A DNA stretch of 64,000 nt from Aralia elata. Its lineage: Eukaryota; Streptophyta; Magnoliopsida; Apiales; Araliaceae. This document shows positions 22,373 to 33,966 of this stretch, one piece after another. The position numbers and the translations under genes were made by a program. Numbering within the stretch: position 1 is the stretch's first letter; the number at the start of each line of letters is the position of its first letter. The stretch covers positions 682,001-746,000 of the forward strand of contig JAVJAP010000214.1 in assembly GCA_034770075.1 (NCBI GenBank), given 5' to 3'. Under the pieces are notes generated by a model. The model was not told where the DNA came from and did not search any database. It saw only the letters and a list, made by a program, of their open reading frames with translations.

Positions 22373-25323
22373 TTACTCAAATAACTGGGGGTAATTTGCT
22401 CTCATCTTCTCTTCGAGTTCCCACGTGGCTTCTTCCACTGCGTGATTTCTCCAGAGTACTTTAACCGAATGAATGATTTTATTTCTTAGCTTCTGCTCCT
22501 TCCTATCCAATATTTGAACAGGAATTTCCTCGTATGACAAGTCCTTCTCGACTTGAATTGGCTCATAGGAAATGACATGCTTATAGTCTGGCTTATATGG
22601 ACGTAACACTGATACATGGAACACGTTGTGAATGTGCTCAAGTTCAGGAGGTAATGCTACCTCATACGCCACTTCGCCTATCCGCCTCAAAATCTCGAAC
22701 GGTCCTATGAATCTAGGGCTCAATTTGCCCTTCTTTCCAAAACGGATTTTCCCTTTCCAGGGAGATACCTTCATAAACACAAAGCTACCAACTTCAAAAT
22801 CTCGCTTCTGACGATGTAAGTCGGCATACTTCTTCTGACGATCCTGGGCTGCTACTAACCGCTGTCTTATTACTTTAATGATTTCCACAGTTTGTTGTAC
22901 CAATTCTGGACCCAACAATCTCCGTTCACCAACTTCATCCCAACACAACGGCGTTCGACACTTCCTTCCGTATAACGCTTCATATGGTGGCATCCCAATG
23001 CTAGCATGGTAACTATTGTTGTAGGCGAACTCTACTAGTGGCAAGTGATCGTCCCAGTTGCCACCTAAATCCATCACGACTGCTCGAAGCATGTCTTCCA
23101 GGGTCTGAATTGTTCGCTCGCTTTGACCATCAGTCTGAGGATGATACGCCGTACTCAACCTCAACTGTGTTCCCATTCTTTCCTGTAGACTTCTCCAAAA
23201 ATTTGACGTGAAGCGTGGATCTCTGTCAGATACAATAGATACTGACACTCCATGTCGCGATACTATCTCCTTTACGTAAAGTTTCGCCAATTGCTCTAAT
23301 TTATACCTGATCTTGATCGGTAGAAAATGGGCAGACTTGGTTAAACGATCTACGATCACCCAGATGGCGTCTAGACCCTTCTGTGTTGTTGGAAGTCCTA
23401 CCACAAAATCCATTGTGATGTGCTCCCACTTCCACTCCGGAATCTCCAAAGGTTGCAACAATCCGCTCGGCCACTGGTGCTCTGCCTTGACCCTCTGACA
23501 AGTTAAACACCGGCTGATGAATTCTGCAACTTCTCCTTTCAAATGCGGCCACCAATAATGCTGACGAAGATCTTGATACATCTTGGTGCTACCCGAATGT
23601 ACCGAAAATCTCGTATTATGGGCCTCCTGCAATATTTCTTCCCTCAAGTTTGGTACGTATGGTATCCAGATCCTTCCCTCGAACCTCAGCAATCCTGTGC
23701 TGTCAACCTTGTACTTCAACGTTTTTCCTTCCGATAGTTGCCTCTTAATGACAATGCACTCTTTATCAAATTCTCGAGCCTCCTTTATCTTATCCAGTAG
23801 AGTCAGACCTACTGTCACGGTAAAAAAATTTTCGTCTGTCTCCATCGGATACTTAACCTCCAATTCCAGACGTTCAAAGTCCTTTATCAACTCCTCTTGA
23901 ACTGTCAGCTGCATCAATTGTACTTTGCTCTTTCTGCTTAAGGCATCAGCCACTACATTTGCTTTGCCCGGATGGTACAAAATTTCACAGTCGTAGTCCT
24001 TGATCAATTCTAACCACCGGCGCTGCCTCATGTTCAGCTCCTTTTGAGTGAAGATATATTTCAGACTTTTATGATCTGTATATATCTCGCACTTCTCCCC
24101 GTACAGATAGTGCCTCCAAATCTTCAAGGCGAAAACTACTGCGGCTAACTCCAGGTCATGAGTCGGGTAACCCTTCTCATAGTCTTTCAGTTGACGTGAT
24201 GCGTACGCCACGACCTTGCCGTGTTGTATCAGCACACAGCCAAGACCCTTGTGTGATGCATCGCTATACACTACGAAACCCCCAGTGTTGTCTGGTAAGG
24301 TCAACACCGGTGCTTGGCTAAGTCTCTTCTTCAACTCCATGAAACTTTCCTCACATTTCTTCGACCAAACGAACTTAACTGTTTTCCTGGTGAGGTTGGT
24401 CAATGGCGATGCTATCTTTGAAAAATCCTGGATGAACCTTCGATAGTATCCCGCTAATCCCAAGAAACTCCTGATCTCCGTTGGTGTCTTCGGTTGTTCC
24501 CAATTAATAACTGCTTCTACTTTTGCTGGGTCCACCGAAACACCATTTTTGTCGATGACGTGACCTAGGAATTGTACCCTCTGCAACCAAAACTCGCACT
24601 TAGAAAACTTCGCATACAACTTCTCCCTCCTGAGAGCTTCCAATACAATCTTTAAATGTTCAGCATGTTCCTCCTCCGACTCTGAATACACCAAAATATC
24701 ATCGATGAATACGACTACAAACTTGTCCAAGTACTGCTTGAACACTCTGTTCATCATATCCATAAACGCTGCTGTGCATTCGTCAATCCAAATGACATTA
24801 CCAGAAACTCGAAGTGCTCATAATGAGTCCTGAATGTCGTCTTCGGAATATCTTCCTGCCTCACCTTCAGCTGATGATAGCCTGTTCTTAAGTCAATTTT
24901 TGAAAAGTATTTCGCTCCCTTAAGTTGATCAAATAAATCGTCAATCCTAGGAAGCGGATACCTATTCTTAATAGTAACTTTGTTCAACTCCCGATAGTCG
25001 ATACAAAGCCTCATAGAACCATCATTCTTCTTTACAAACAGAACTGGTGCTCCCCACGGGGACACGCTAGGTCTGATATAACCTTTATCTAACAGTTCCT
25101 GCAGTTGCACCATCAACTCTTTCATTTCTACAGGTGCCATTCGGTACGGCGGCTTCGATATTGGTGCGGTTCCTGGTGCCAAATCGATAACGAACTCGGT
25201 TTCCCTGTCCGGCGGTAGTCCCAGAAGCTCATCTGGGAAGACATCGGCGAAATCCCTCACGATTGGTATTTGACTCATCTCATCCCCGACCTGACGAGTA
25301 TCAACCACTGGGCCAAATAACAT
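22373..25323 (-). pseudogene. Element 1 pol: RT, RNase H, integrase, chromodomain
   Basis: Order on the minus strand: RT from 25323 ('LCIDYRELNKVTIKNRYPLP', 'FSKIDLRTGYHQLKV'), then a frameshift near 24770 just after 'FGLTNA'. A long open frame of 796 codons follows (24763-22373). It contains FIDDILVY (RT catalytic pair), RNase H ('YSDASHKGLGCVL', 'YTDHKSLKYIF') and the integrase HHCC finger ('CLTCQRVKAEHQ'). The D,D,E core follows ('MDFVVGLP', 'SDRDPRF', 'YHPQTDGQSERTIQTLEDM'), then a GPF linker. A chromodomain of about 50 residues ends the protein ('KVLWRNHAVEEATWELEE'). The chromodomain, tRNA primer and LTR length point to the Tekay/Del clade. Chromodomains guide integration to methylated histones. 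Confidence 0.95.
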
Positions 25324-25740
25324 ATGAAACCCTTCTTAAGCAATTTCTTGGTTTGCATCATTGTCAGACAACAAGATTTTCTTGGTGACTTACTGCCGTA
25401 AAATACCACCTTCGACTTATTAGGAGTTTTTAGGTGTACACACTTTTCCTTACAGTCAATAACTGCTCCGTGAATTGATAGCCAATCCATTCCCAGGATT
25501 ACATCAAACTCTCCCAACCGAATTGGTATCAAATCCACATTAAGCTTAAATCCTCGCAACTCAGCACAACAATTCCTATGAATGTATTCTACAGGAATGA
25601 TTTCCTTGTTTGCTACTTCTACATTTATAGGGTGTTCTAACTTTTCACGAGGTATATTTAACTGACTAGCAAATTCTTCGGAAACAAAAGAGCAGGTAGC
25701 ACCTGAATCGAATAACACATGCATTTATATCATTGATTGG
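25275..25740 (-). pseudogene. Element 1 aspartic protease region
   Basis: Contains FDSGATCSFVSEEFA (the D-S-G catalytic loop) and 'FDVILGMDWLSIHGAVIDC'. This is the pepsin-like retroviral protease that processes Gag-Pol. It is out of frame with gag (2-bp loss near 25735) and with RT (frameshift near 25313), so the polyprotein is broken on both sides. Confidence 0.9.
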
Positions 25741-26907
25741 GATGATACCTGACACCACGTCCTTGGATTCCATTTCATCCTGAACGATCATGTTGAACGT
25801 ACGTGCCATTGGCCTGTTGGCTTGACCGGCTGGTGCCCCGTAGCTCAACCGGTTGTTAGTCCCGCTGTTGTTGTTGCTCCGGTTGCCACTCCCGACATCG
25901 CTCTTCCTCTTCGGACAGTCCTTAATCTGGTGGTCGGGTGATCCACAAGAGAAACATCCTCCCTTCGACTTGTTCGGACACTGCTGAGCCATGTGCCCTA
26001 GTTGTCCGCATCGGTAACAAACACTTTTTCCCTTCATGCACTCCCCCGTGTGGTTCTTGCCACAATTATTGCACCTGCCTAGTTTCTTCACCTCCCCTCC
26101 AGATTTGTTTCCCCCGGATGACTGACTCTCGAGCCACTTCCGTTTGTTGGGGTTGCTACCTCCGCTACTCCCTGCCTTGGTTACCTCTTAATTCTTCTTT
26201 CTTTCTTGGTTGAATCGGGCCACTGCTTCATTGCCCCCTTCCGTAATGATAGCTCTCTCCATCAGTTCCGAGAAGTTTTTAATCTTCAAGATTACGACTG
26301 ACTTCTGTACCCATGGTTTCAGTCCCAACTCAAACCTTCTCGCCTTCTTGGCCTCGGTGTCCACCTGATGTGGGGAAAATCGGGCCAGCTCATTGAACTT
26401 TGCCGCGTACTCGGCGATAGTCATATTCCCCTGCTTCAGTTCCAGGAGCTTCACTTCCATATCCTGCTGTGTATTCTCTGGAAAGTAATTTTCGAAGAAT
26501 AGCTCTTTGAATCTTTCCCAAGAGATGACTCCCTCACCTGCTCGTCCCTTATTGGCCTTCCACCAATAGTTAGCCTCGCCCTTTAGTATGAACGTGGCAA
26601 ATCCTGTTTTCTGTTCCTCGGCCACCCGTGTGACCTCGAAGACCTTCTCTATTTCTTCGATCCAGGTCTGTGCTTCGATTAGGTTAAGAGTTCCCTTGAA
26701 CTCGGGTGGTCCAACCAGTTTAAAATCCTTAAAATTTGCCAAATGATGTGTTGGCCCGGGGGCTGCTTGGGTCCCTACAGGTGGCGGTCTTGATTGCATG
26801 GCTTCTGCCAGCATTTCTGCGAACATTCTCATTGGATTAGATTGATTTCCAACCTCGCTTTCTGACTCTTCAACCCGCCGGTTACGTGGTCGTCCTCTTG
26901 GCGGCAT
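25741..26907 (-). pseudogene. Element 1 gag
   Basis: Starts MPPRGRPRNRR at 26907. The capsid-like region (PPEFKGTLNLIEAQTWIEEI, then 'GEANYWWKANKGRAGEGV') is the plant gypsy retrotransposon gag domain. A TAA at 26190-26188 interrupts the linker. Beyond it, in the same frame, lie zinc knuckles 'CNNCGKNHTGEC', 'CYRCGQLGHMAQQC' and 'CFSCGSPDHQIKDC'. The last two are canonical CX2CX4HX4C. Gag packages the RNA. The start is supported by the same MPPRGRPRN-type opening in element 2. Confidence 0.93.
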
Positions 26908-27132
26908 GATTTGAATTCTGGCCGACTTTTACCTATAGTTTTACGTTTTACACAATAGGGTAGTGAAATCAGCAATCAAGAATAGAAACACCTATCAAAC
27001 ACACTTAATTTAAATAAAACAACCGCATTTATATTTATATACCACTGTTTAAGTACAACTGAACTCAACCTGTGGCATATTTCTATATATATGCCACTGT
27101 GTGCCCTACCAACCATTAACCATTCCCCTGAG

Positions 27133-27270
27133 ACAAAAGTGGGGAATTATAATTGTCCATCCCTCATAATAGACAAAAGTTGGGGTTTAACTGCTACCCC
27201 AAACATGTAAACAAACATAAAGGTTCACAAGACAAACATGAATATGTCCCTAGTATAACAAAAAGTGGGA
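27133..27270 (-). other. Iterated motif in leader-gag spacer, element 1
   Basis: ACAAAAGTGGGG (27133), ACAAAAGTTGGGG (27173) and ACAAAAAGTGGGA (27258), plus-strand view. The same triplet layout recurs before gag in element 2 and partly in element 3. Confidence 0.6.
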
Positions 27271-27306
27271 CCGACTGCACCTAAGACAAACAACCATCAT
27301 ATCACG

Positions 27307-27816
27307 TCACTGCACGTCATGACGAATCCGTGCCTGCTGACCAGAAGAGAATGCCCCACCCATGACCTTGCGACGAACAGAGCGGCTAGATTCCCCTACC
27401 TCAGTCCAGGGCCTCCTGTAGGCGGCATCCAAGGCAAAACCTAAGGTCTCGATCCTCACTGCTCTGGCCTCCAACTGGTCAACCCTCCTAGCTACCCTAA
27501 CTCAGGCCTCTCTAACATGCATCCTCTCAGACACCTCCAACCCAACCTCGAACTTTATGGCCTCCTGTTTGGCCTTCAGGTGGGCGATCTGCAGATCCTT
27601 CTGCTCCAGCCTCTCTCTCAGCTCAGCGTTCTGGGCCACCAGCTGATGTAGCAGTGGTCCGATCTGCTGCGCTGAGGACTCGTATCCCTGCAGCTGTATC
27701 TTTGCTACTCCCAGGTCATGCTCGAGCTGGTAAGCCAGATCCCTATACTGGTCCTCCCTGAACTGGTGGGTCTGATTCTGCTCCTCCAAATTAGCTATCC
27801 GATCCTCCAGCTCCTA
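27307..27816 (-). pseudogene. Element 1 leader ORF (5'-truncated), coiled-coil protein
   Basis: An extra frame lies upstream of gag. From 27816 the frame reads LEDRIANLEEQNQTHQFRED and continues as a coiled coil rich in Leu, Glu and Gln, including IGPLLHQLVAQNAEL and RERLEQKDL. A TGA at 27504-27502 replaces the Trp of element 2. The basic tail follows ('VARRVDQLEARAVRIETL', 'ESSRSVRRKV') to TGA 27309-27307. The N-terminal half is cut off at the tandem repeat. It ends 400 bases before the gag ATG. Homologous to 33371-32475 and 57535-56871. I recognise no known family, and the function is unknown. Confidence 0.75.
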
Positions 27817-28254
27817 GTGATTAGGACTTATATTACTTCATTCTAGTTTGATTAGCTTCAAAAGGAGCAATATCATCAATATCGCGTTCAAAACGATGTG
27901 TACGTCTCACACAAGTCTTGATTTAGGGAGACCTTCTTATTGGTTCATTAGTTCTTTTAAATTGTAAAAGAAAGAGGTGATTAGGACTTTTATTACTTCG
28001 TATTAGTTTGATTAGCTTCAAAAGGAGCAATATCATCAATATCGCGTTCAAAACGATGTGTACGCCTCACACAAGTCTTGATTTAGGGAGTCCTTCTTAT
28101 TGGTTCATTAGTTCTTTTAAATTGTAAAAGAAAGAGGTGATTATGAGTCATATTACTTCGTTTTAGTTTAATTAGCTTCTAAAGGAGCAATCCCATCACT
28201 ATCGCGTTAAAAACGATGTGTACATCTAATACAAGTCTTGATTTAGGGAGACCT
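27817..28254. repeat. 160-bp tandem repeat at junction of elements 1 and 2
   Basis: Three units start GTGATTA at 27817, 27977 and 28137. Units 1 and 2 (160 bp each) are nearly identical. The third is diverged and cut after about 118 bp. Each holds AGCAATATCATCAATATCGC-like and CACAAGTCTTGATTTAGGGA phrases. The array separates the truncated leader ORF of element 1 from the truncated integrase of element 2. Origin unknown. Confidence 0.9.
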
Positions 28255-30960
28255 CTGAATCGTTTGCTCGCTCTGGCCATCAGTTTGAGGATGGTATGTC
28301 GTACTCAACCTCAACTGTGTTCCTAATCTTTCTTGCAGACTCCTCCAGAAATTTGACGTGAAGCGCGGATATCTGTCCGACACAATAAATACCGGCACTC
28401 CATGTCGCAACACTATCTCTTTTATATAGAGTTTAGCCAATTGCTCCAGATTGTACCGTATTCTGATCGGTAGAAAATGAGCAGACTTGGTCAGACGGTC
28501 CACGATCACCCATATGGCGTCTAAACCCTTTTGTGTTGGTGGCAAGCCCACCACAAAATCCATGGTGATGTGCTCCCACTTCCACTCTGGAATCTCTAAT
28601 GGTTGAAGCAGTCCGCTCGGTCGCTGGTGTTCTGCTTTAACTCGTTGGCATGTCAGACATCTGCTGACACACTCTGCTACTTCCCTCTTCATATTCGGCC
28701 ACCAAAAGTATGGCCGCAAATCCTGATACATCTTCATGCTACCAGGATGTACTGAGTACCTCGTACTGTGAGCTTCCTAGAGAATCTCTTCTCTTAACTC
28801 CGGATTCAACGGTACCCAGATCCTCCCTTCAAACCTTAGCAGCCCTGTGCTATCAATCTCATACTTGAGCTCTTCCCCTTCGGAAATACGCTTCTTGATA
28901 CTACCACAATCTTCATCCTTCTCCTGAGCGTCCTTGATTTTATCTAACAAGGTCGGGCTTGCTATTACTGTACATAATCTCTCATCTGACTCTCTCGGAT
29001 ACTTGACCTCTAAATTGAGCCGTTCAAAATCCCTTACCAACTCTTCCTGAGTGGTTAGCTTTAGCAACTTCTCTCTGCCTTTTCTGCTTAAGGCATCGGC
29101 CACTACATTTGTTTTGCCCGGATGGTATAAAATCTCGCAGTCATAATCTTTGATCAATTCCAACCATCGGCATTGCATTATGTTCAGCTCCTTCTGAGTG
29201 AAGATATATTTTAGACTTTTGTGATCTGTATATATCTCGCACTTTTCTCCGTATAGGTAGTGCCTCCAAATTTACAAGGCAAAAACTACCGCGGCCAACT
29301 CTAGGTCATGAGTCGGGTAACCCTTCTCATAGTCCTTCAGCTGACATGACGCGTACGCAATGACCTTGTCGTGCTGCATCAACACATAACTAAGACCTTT
29401 GTGTGACACATCGCTATACACTACAAAGCCTCCAGTGTTGTCTGGTAAGGCCAACACCGGCGCTTGACTAAGTCTCCTCTTCAGCTCCATAAAACTTTCT
29501 TCGCATTTTTCCGTCCAAACAAACTTAACTACTTTCCTAGTGAGATTGGTCAACGGCAATGCTATCTTTGAAAAATTCTAGATGAATCTCCGATAGTATC
29601 CCGCTAACCCTAGGAAACTCCTGATCTCCGTAGGCGTCTTCGGTTGCTCCCAATTGATAACGGCTTCCACCTTTGCGAGGTCCACCGAAACACCATCCTT
29701 GTCAATGACGTGACCTAGGAACTGCACCCTCTGCAACCAAAACTCACACTTAGCAAGCTTTGCGTACAGCTTCTCCTTCCTGAGAGTCTCCAACACAATT
29801 CTTAAATGTTCAGTATGATTCTCCTCTGTCTCCGAATACACCAAGATGTCATCGATGAATACGACTACGAACTTGTCCAAGTACTTCTTGAACACTCTGT
29901 TCATCATATCCATGAATGTCGTTGGTGCATTCGTTAATCCAAATGACATTACCAGAAACTTGAAATGTCCATAACGAGTCCTGAATGCCGTCTTCGGAAT
30001 ATCTTCCTGTCTCACCTTCAGTTGATGATAACCCGTTCTTAGATCGATCTTTGAAAAGTATTTCGCTCCCTTGAGTTGATCAAATAGATCGTCAATTCTG
30101 GGCAGCAGATACCTATTCTTAATCGTAACTTTATTCAACTCACGATAATCGATACAAAGCCTCATCGAACCATCCTTCTTCTTCACAAACAGAACTGGAA
30201 CTCCCCATGGGGACACGTTCGGTCTGATATAACCCTTATCTAACAGTTCCTGCAATTGAACCATTAGTTCCTTCATCTCTATTGGGGCCATTCGGTAAGG
30301 CGCCTTGGATATCGGTGTCGTCCCAGGTACTAAGTCAATCACAAATTCTATCTCTCTATCTGGCGGCAGTCCCGGAATTTCATCTGGGAAGACATCAGCG
30401 AACTTTCTTACGACGGGTATCTAACTCAGTTCATCCGTGACTCGACGAGTATCAACCATGTGAGCCAAATAACCTATGCAACCTTCTCTAAGCAACTTCC
30501 TTGCTTGCATCATCGTCAGACAACAAGATTGTCCTGGCGATTTACTACCATAGAATACCACCTTTGACTTATTTGGAGTCTGCAGGTGTACACACTTCTT
30601 CTTACACTCGATGACTGCTCCGTGACTTGATAACCAATCCATCCCAAGGATTACGTCAAACTCCCCCAAACAAATTGGCATCAAGTCCATGCTGAGCCCA
30701 AATCCTCGCAAATTGACGCAATAATTCCTATGAATGTATTCTACGGGAATAATTTCTTTGTTTGCTACTTCTACGTTCATAGGGTGCTCTAACCTTTCGC
30801 GAGGTAAGTCTAACCTTCTAGCAAATTCTTCCAAGACAAAAGAGCGGTTAGCACCCGAATCAAATAACACATATGCATCTATATCATTGATTGGGATGAT
30901 ACCTGACACTACATCCTTGGACTCCACCGCATCCTTGACGGTCATGTTAAACGTGCGTGT
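28255..30960 (-). pseudogene. Element 2 protease, RT, RNase H and partial integrase
   Basis: One continuous frame interrupted only by nonsense codons: 30423-30421, 29580-29578, 29274-29272 and 28779-28777. Landmarks in order are protease LFDSGANRSFVLEEF, 'GMDWLSSHGAV', RT 'LCIDYRELNKVTIKNRYLLP', FIDDILVY, RNase H 'YSDVSHKGLSYVL' and 'YTDHKSLKYIF', the integrase finger 'CLTCQRVKAEHQRPSG' and 'SDRYPRFTSNFW'. It stops inside the integrase at Q-S-E-Q-T-I-Q (28255). The C-terminus, chromodomain and 3' LTR are missing. Closest relative here is element 1. Confidence 0.95.
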
Positions 30961-32064
30961 CATTGGTCTGTTAGCTTAACTGGCTGGCCCTCCAAAGCTC
31001 GGCCTGTTATTGTTATTGTTGTTGTTGACGCTTCCTCTGTTGCCACTTCCTGCGTCGCCCTTTCTCTTCGGACAGTCTTTGATTTGGTAGTCTGGGGCTC
31101 CACACGAGAAACACCCTCCTTTCGGTTTATTCGGACACTGAGGAGCCATGTGCCCCGGTTGTCCGCAACGATAACAAACACTTCTCCCTCTCATACACTC
31201 CCCTGAGTGGTCCTTCCCGCAGCTGCTGCACTTCCCAGTTTTCTTGGCCTCTCCTCCGGACTTGTTGCCTCCGGAGGATTGGCTCTCCACCCATTTACGC
31301 TTATTGGGGTTGCTGCCTCCGCTGCTTCCCCCTTTCAGATTTTCCTGACTGGTCTTCTTCTTTTGTTTGAATCGCGTTATGGCTTCAGTGCCTCCTTCCG
31401 CAATGATCGCCCTTTCCAGCAATTCTGAGAAATTCTTAATCTTCAACACAGCGACGGCTTTCTGCACCCATGGCTTCAATCCCAACTCGAATCTCCTTGC
31501 CTTCCTGGCCTCTGTGTCCACCTGATGTGGAGCGAATCGGGCTAACTCGTTAAACTTTGTCGCGTACTCTGCGACCGTCATACCACCCTGTTTCAATTCC
31601 AGAAACTTAACCTCCATGTCCTGCTGCATATTCTCCGGGAAGTAATCCTCGAAGAATAGTTCCTTGAATTTGTCCCATGGAATGACTCCATCACCTGCTC
31701 GCCCCTTATTAGCTTTCCACCAATAATTAGCTTCGCCCTTCATCATGAAGGTGGCAAATCTAGTTTTCTGCTCCTCGGCCACTCGTGCGACCTCGAAGAC
31801 TTTCTCCATCTCCTCGATCTAAGTTTGCGCTTTTATGGGGTTGAGAGTTCCCTTGAACTCGGGTGGTCCAACTAGTTTGAAATCCTTGAAGTTGGCCAAG
31901 TGATACGCTGGTTGGGGTGCTGGTTGTGCCCCTGCTAGGGGTGGTCTAGCCTGCATAGCCTCGGCTAGTAGTTCAGCAAATATTCTCATTGGGTTAGGTT
32001 GATCTCCAACCTCACTTTCTGACTCAGCGACACGTTGGTTGCGGGGTCTACCTCTTGGCGGCAT
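30961..32064 (-). pseudogene. Element 2 gag
   Basis: Starts MPPRGRPRNQRVAESESEVG at 32064. The gag core contains MKGEANYWWKANKGRAGDGV. A TAG at 31821-31819 replaces the Trp of the A-Q-T-W-I motif in element 1. A TAA at 30978-30976 lies at the gag-protease linker. Zinc knuckles are 'CSSCGKDHSGEC', 'CYRCGQPGHMAPQC' and 'CFSCGAPDYQIKDC'. In the last the metal-binding His has become Tyr. No frameshift is needed from gag to integrase. Confidence 0.93.
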
Positions 32065-32297
32065 TATGATCTGCTAAAGAGTAAATCTTAGACTTTCGCT
32101 TATTATGCTACAATTTTCGCACTATACTGGTTAAGTCAGCATTTAATAGCAAAAGCATCTATCAAACATATTTGGAAAAGAAACAACTGCATTTATATTC
32201 ATATACCAATGTTTTAATACAGATTGACCCAACATTTGGCATACTACTATAAATGCTCAATGGCACCATCTGCCTACTACTAACTATCCTCTCTTAA

Positions 32298-32429
32298 ACA
32301 AAAAGGTGAGGATTCACTACTACCTACCCCTTTTAACAGAACAAAAGTTAGGGTTGACTACCATTCTAAGCATACAACTCGGCATTTGGATTTACATCAT
32401 AAATCTGTCCCTATTAAACAAAAGTGGGA
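32298..32429 (-). other. Iterated motif in leader-gag spacer, element 2
   Basis: ACAAAAAGGTGAG (32298), ACAAAAGTTAGGG (32341) and ACAAAAGTGGGA (32418), plus-strand view. Spacings of 43 and 77 bases compare with 40 and 85 in element 1. Confidence 0.6.
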
Positions 32430-32474
32430 CTCACTACAGCCACTAAGTACATACAAAGGTACTACATCAATAAG

Positions 32475-33371
32475 TCAATATTTGCTACGGCGGACTACCT
32501 GACGGAGTGCCTGTCGAGCCAACCGATCAACCACTCGGCGTCTGATCATGCGCCGACTACTGCCCTCCTCCCGAGGGTATCTCCTAACTTGATCCTGCAA
32601 TCTGGCCACTGCTGTATATATGGCATACTCTAAGGTATCGATCCTGGCGGATCCATCTCGAATCTCTCCCTCTAGCACATCCACCCTTGTGGCTACGCAA
32701 ACCCAGAACTCCTGCATCTGAATCCTTTCTACCTACTCCAAGTCTCGCTCAGCCCTAACAGCCTGCAGAACTGTCTACAGCTCCACCTCCCTGACATCTG
32801 CCTGTTCTAATGCCTGCCTCAACTGACTATTTTGCAACACCAACTGTTGCACTGTGGGGCTTAACTGGGGTGTAGCACTCTCTAACTACTGAATCTGAGC
32901 TTTCAGCTCAGCTGTCTGGAACTGTAGCGAGTACGCCTCTGCCTTATACTGATCTTCCATCTCCTGATGGACAGAATTCTCCTCCTCTAAGTGTGCGATA
33001 CGAGCATTCTTCTGGTCAATAATCTGCTCCTGCTCTATTATGCGATCGGTATAATCTCCAAGCAAGTCATCCTGGAATGCGTGGAATACCGGGGATCCCT
33101 CCTCAGGTACCTCCTCAGCAGTTCCACCTATCTCTACCTCAGCTGGGTCCTCCTTAGACTCGTCCTCCCTATCCTGACTGCCAAATCTGAACACTTCGCC
33201 TATGACAGGCTCTACCAGATCCACCAAGTAGTCCTCCTATGGGCCGGGCCCACTCAATGGTACTCCTGGGGCAACAGGTGCATAACCCATTAACTGCTCT
33301 GTAACAACAGGTATATCACTGAATACCTCCTCCTTCTCTCGGACTCTACTGGTCTCTCTAATGGCAACCAT
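32475..33371 (-). pseudogene. Element 2 leader ORF, full length, coiled-coil protein
   Basis: A single frame of 299 codons from ATG 33371 to the stop at 32475. It has four internal TAG codons (first at 33239-33237) but no frameshift. It opens MVAIRETSRVREKEEVF. A Pro/Gly stretch and an acidic region follow (QDREDESKEDPAEVEIGG). A coiled coil comes next (IIDQKNARIAHLEEEN, then LSPTVQQLVLQNSQLRQALE). It ends in a basic Arg-rich tail (EEGSSRRMIRRRVVDRLARQ). The ATG is 236 bases from the LTR and the stop 411 bases before gag ATG. No catalytic motif or membrane segment is seen. A structural or RNA-binding accessory protein is possible, but I do not assign a function. Confidence 0.8.
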
Positions 33372-33591
33372 CCTACAAATACACAAAACTAACATTAGTA
33401 CAATAATAAAATATATTCATTGAAGGAATAAAATTATATTTCATTGGGTACCACTCGACTCGATGAATTCCCCAATTCATCAAAATACCAAATATAATAA
33501 ATCTCCTTGATTTATCTCTTAATGCACTCTATACGAGTTTAATACTAAGGTTATAACCTAGGTTTCGCAATCCTAACATTTATAACCTACA

Positions 33592-33603
33592 GCTTTGATA
33601 CCA
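33592..33603 (-). other. Primer-binding site of element 2
   Basis: The sense strand reads TGGTATCAAAGC, three bases inside the 5' LTR. One mismatch from the TGGTATCAGAGC initiator-Met tRNA site of plant chromoviruses. Confidence 0.85.
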
Positions 33604-33947
33604 ACCTGTGACGCCCCCAAATTTAGGTCTCAAACACCCGGATTTGGTCATCATGATCCAATACAACATCCACCTCCAAACAACATAAAATGACTAAATG
33701 CGGAAAATAATAAACATATGTTGTTCATTCAAAAGGTGTTACTAGTCCCAAGATTAGATAACCTTAATACAGGAATACAAATTTACCCTAGTACAGTACT
33801 TTAGGGTTTAAATAATAATAGAACTTCCTTAACTACGCATGAAATAAAATACAGACACTAGTAGACTAATACTTCATCTTTTCCTTGCCCTTGTCTTTTC
33901 CTGAGGTCTCGGGTTTAACTGTAATAAGGTTCATGATATAGCAAGGG

Positions 33948-33966
33948 TGAGCAACTAGTTTGCCCA
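33948..33966 (-). other. Conserved LTR hairpin
   Basis: TGAGCAA-CTAGT-TTGCCCA; one mismatch in the 7-bp stem. Confidence 0.6.

Noticed and set aside
23301..24446. Plus-strand and alternative minus frames within element 1 pol
   Set aside because: Shadows of the 796-codon RT-integrase frame.
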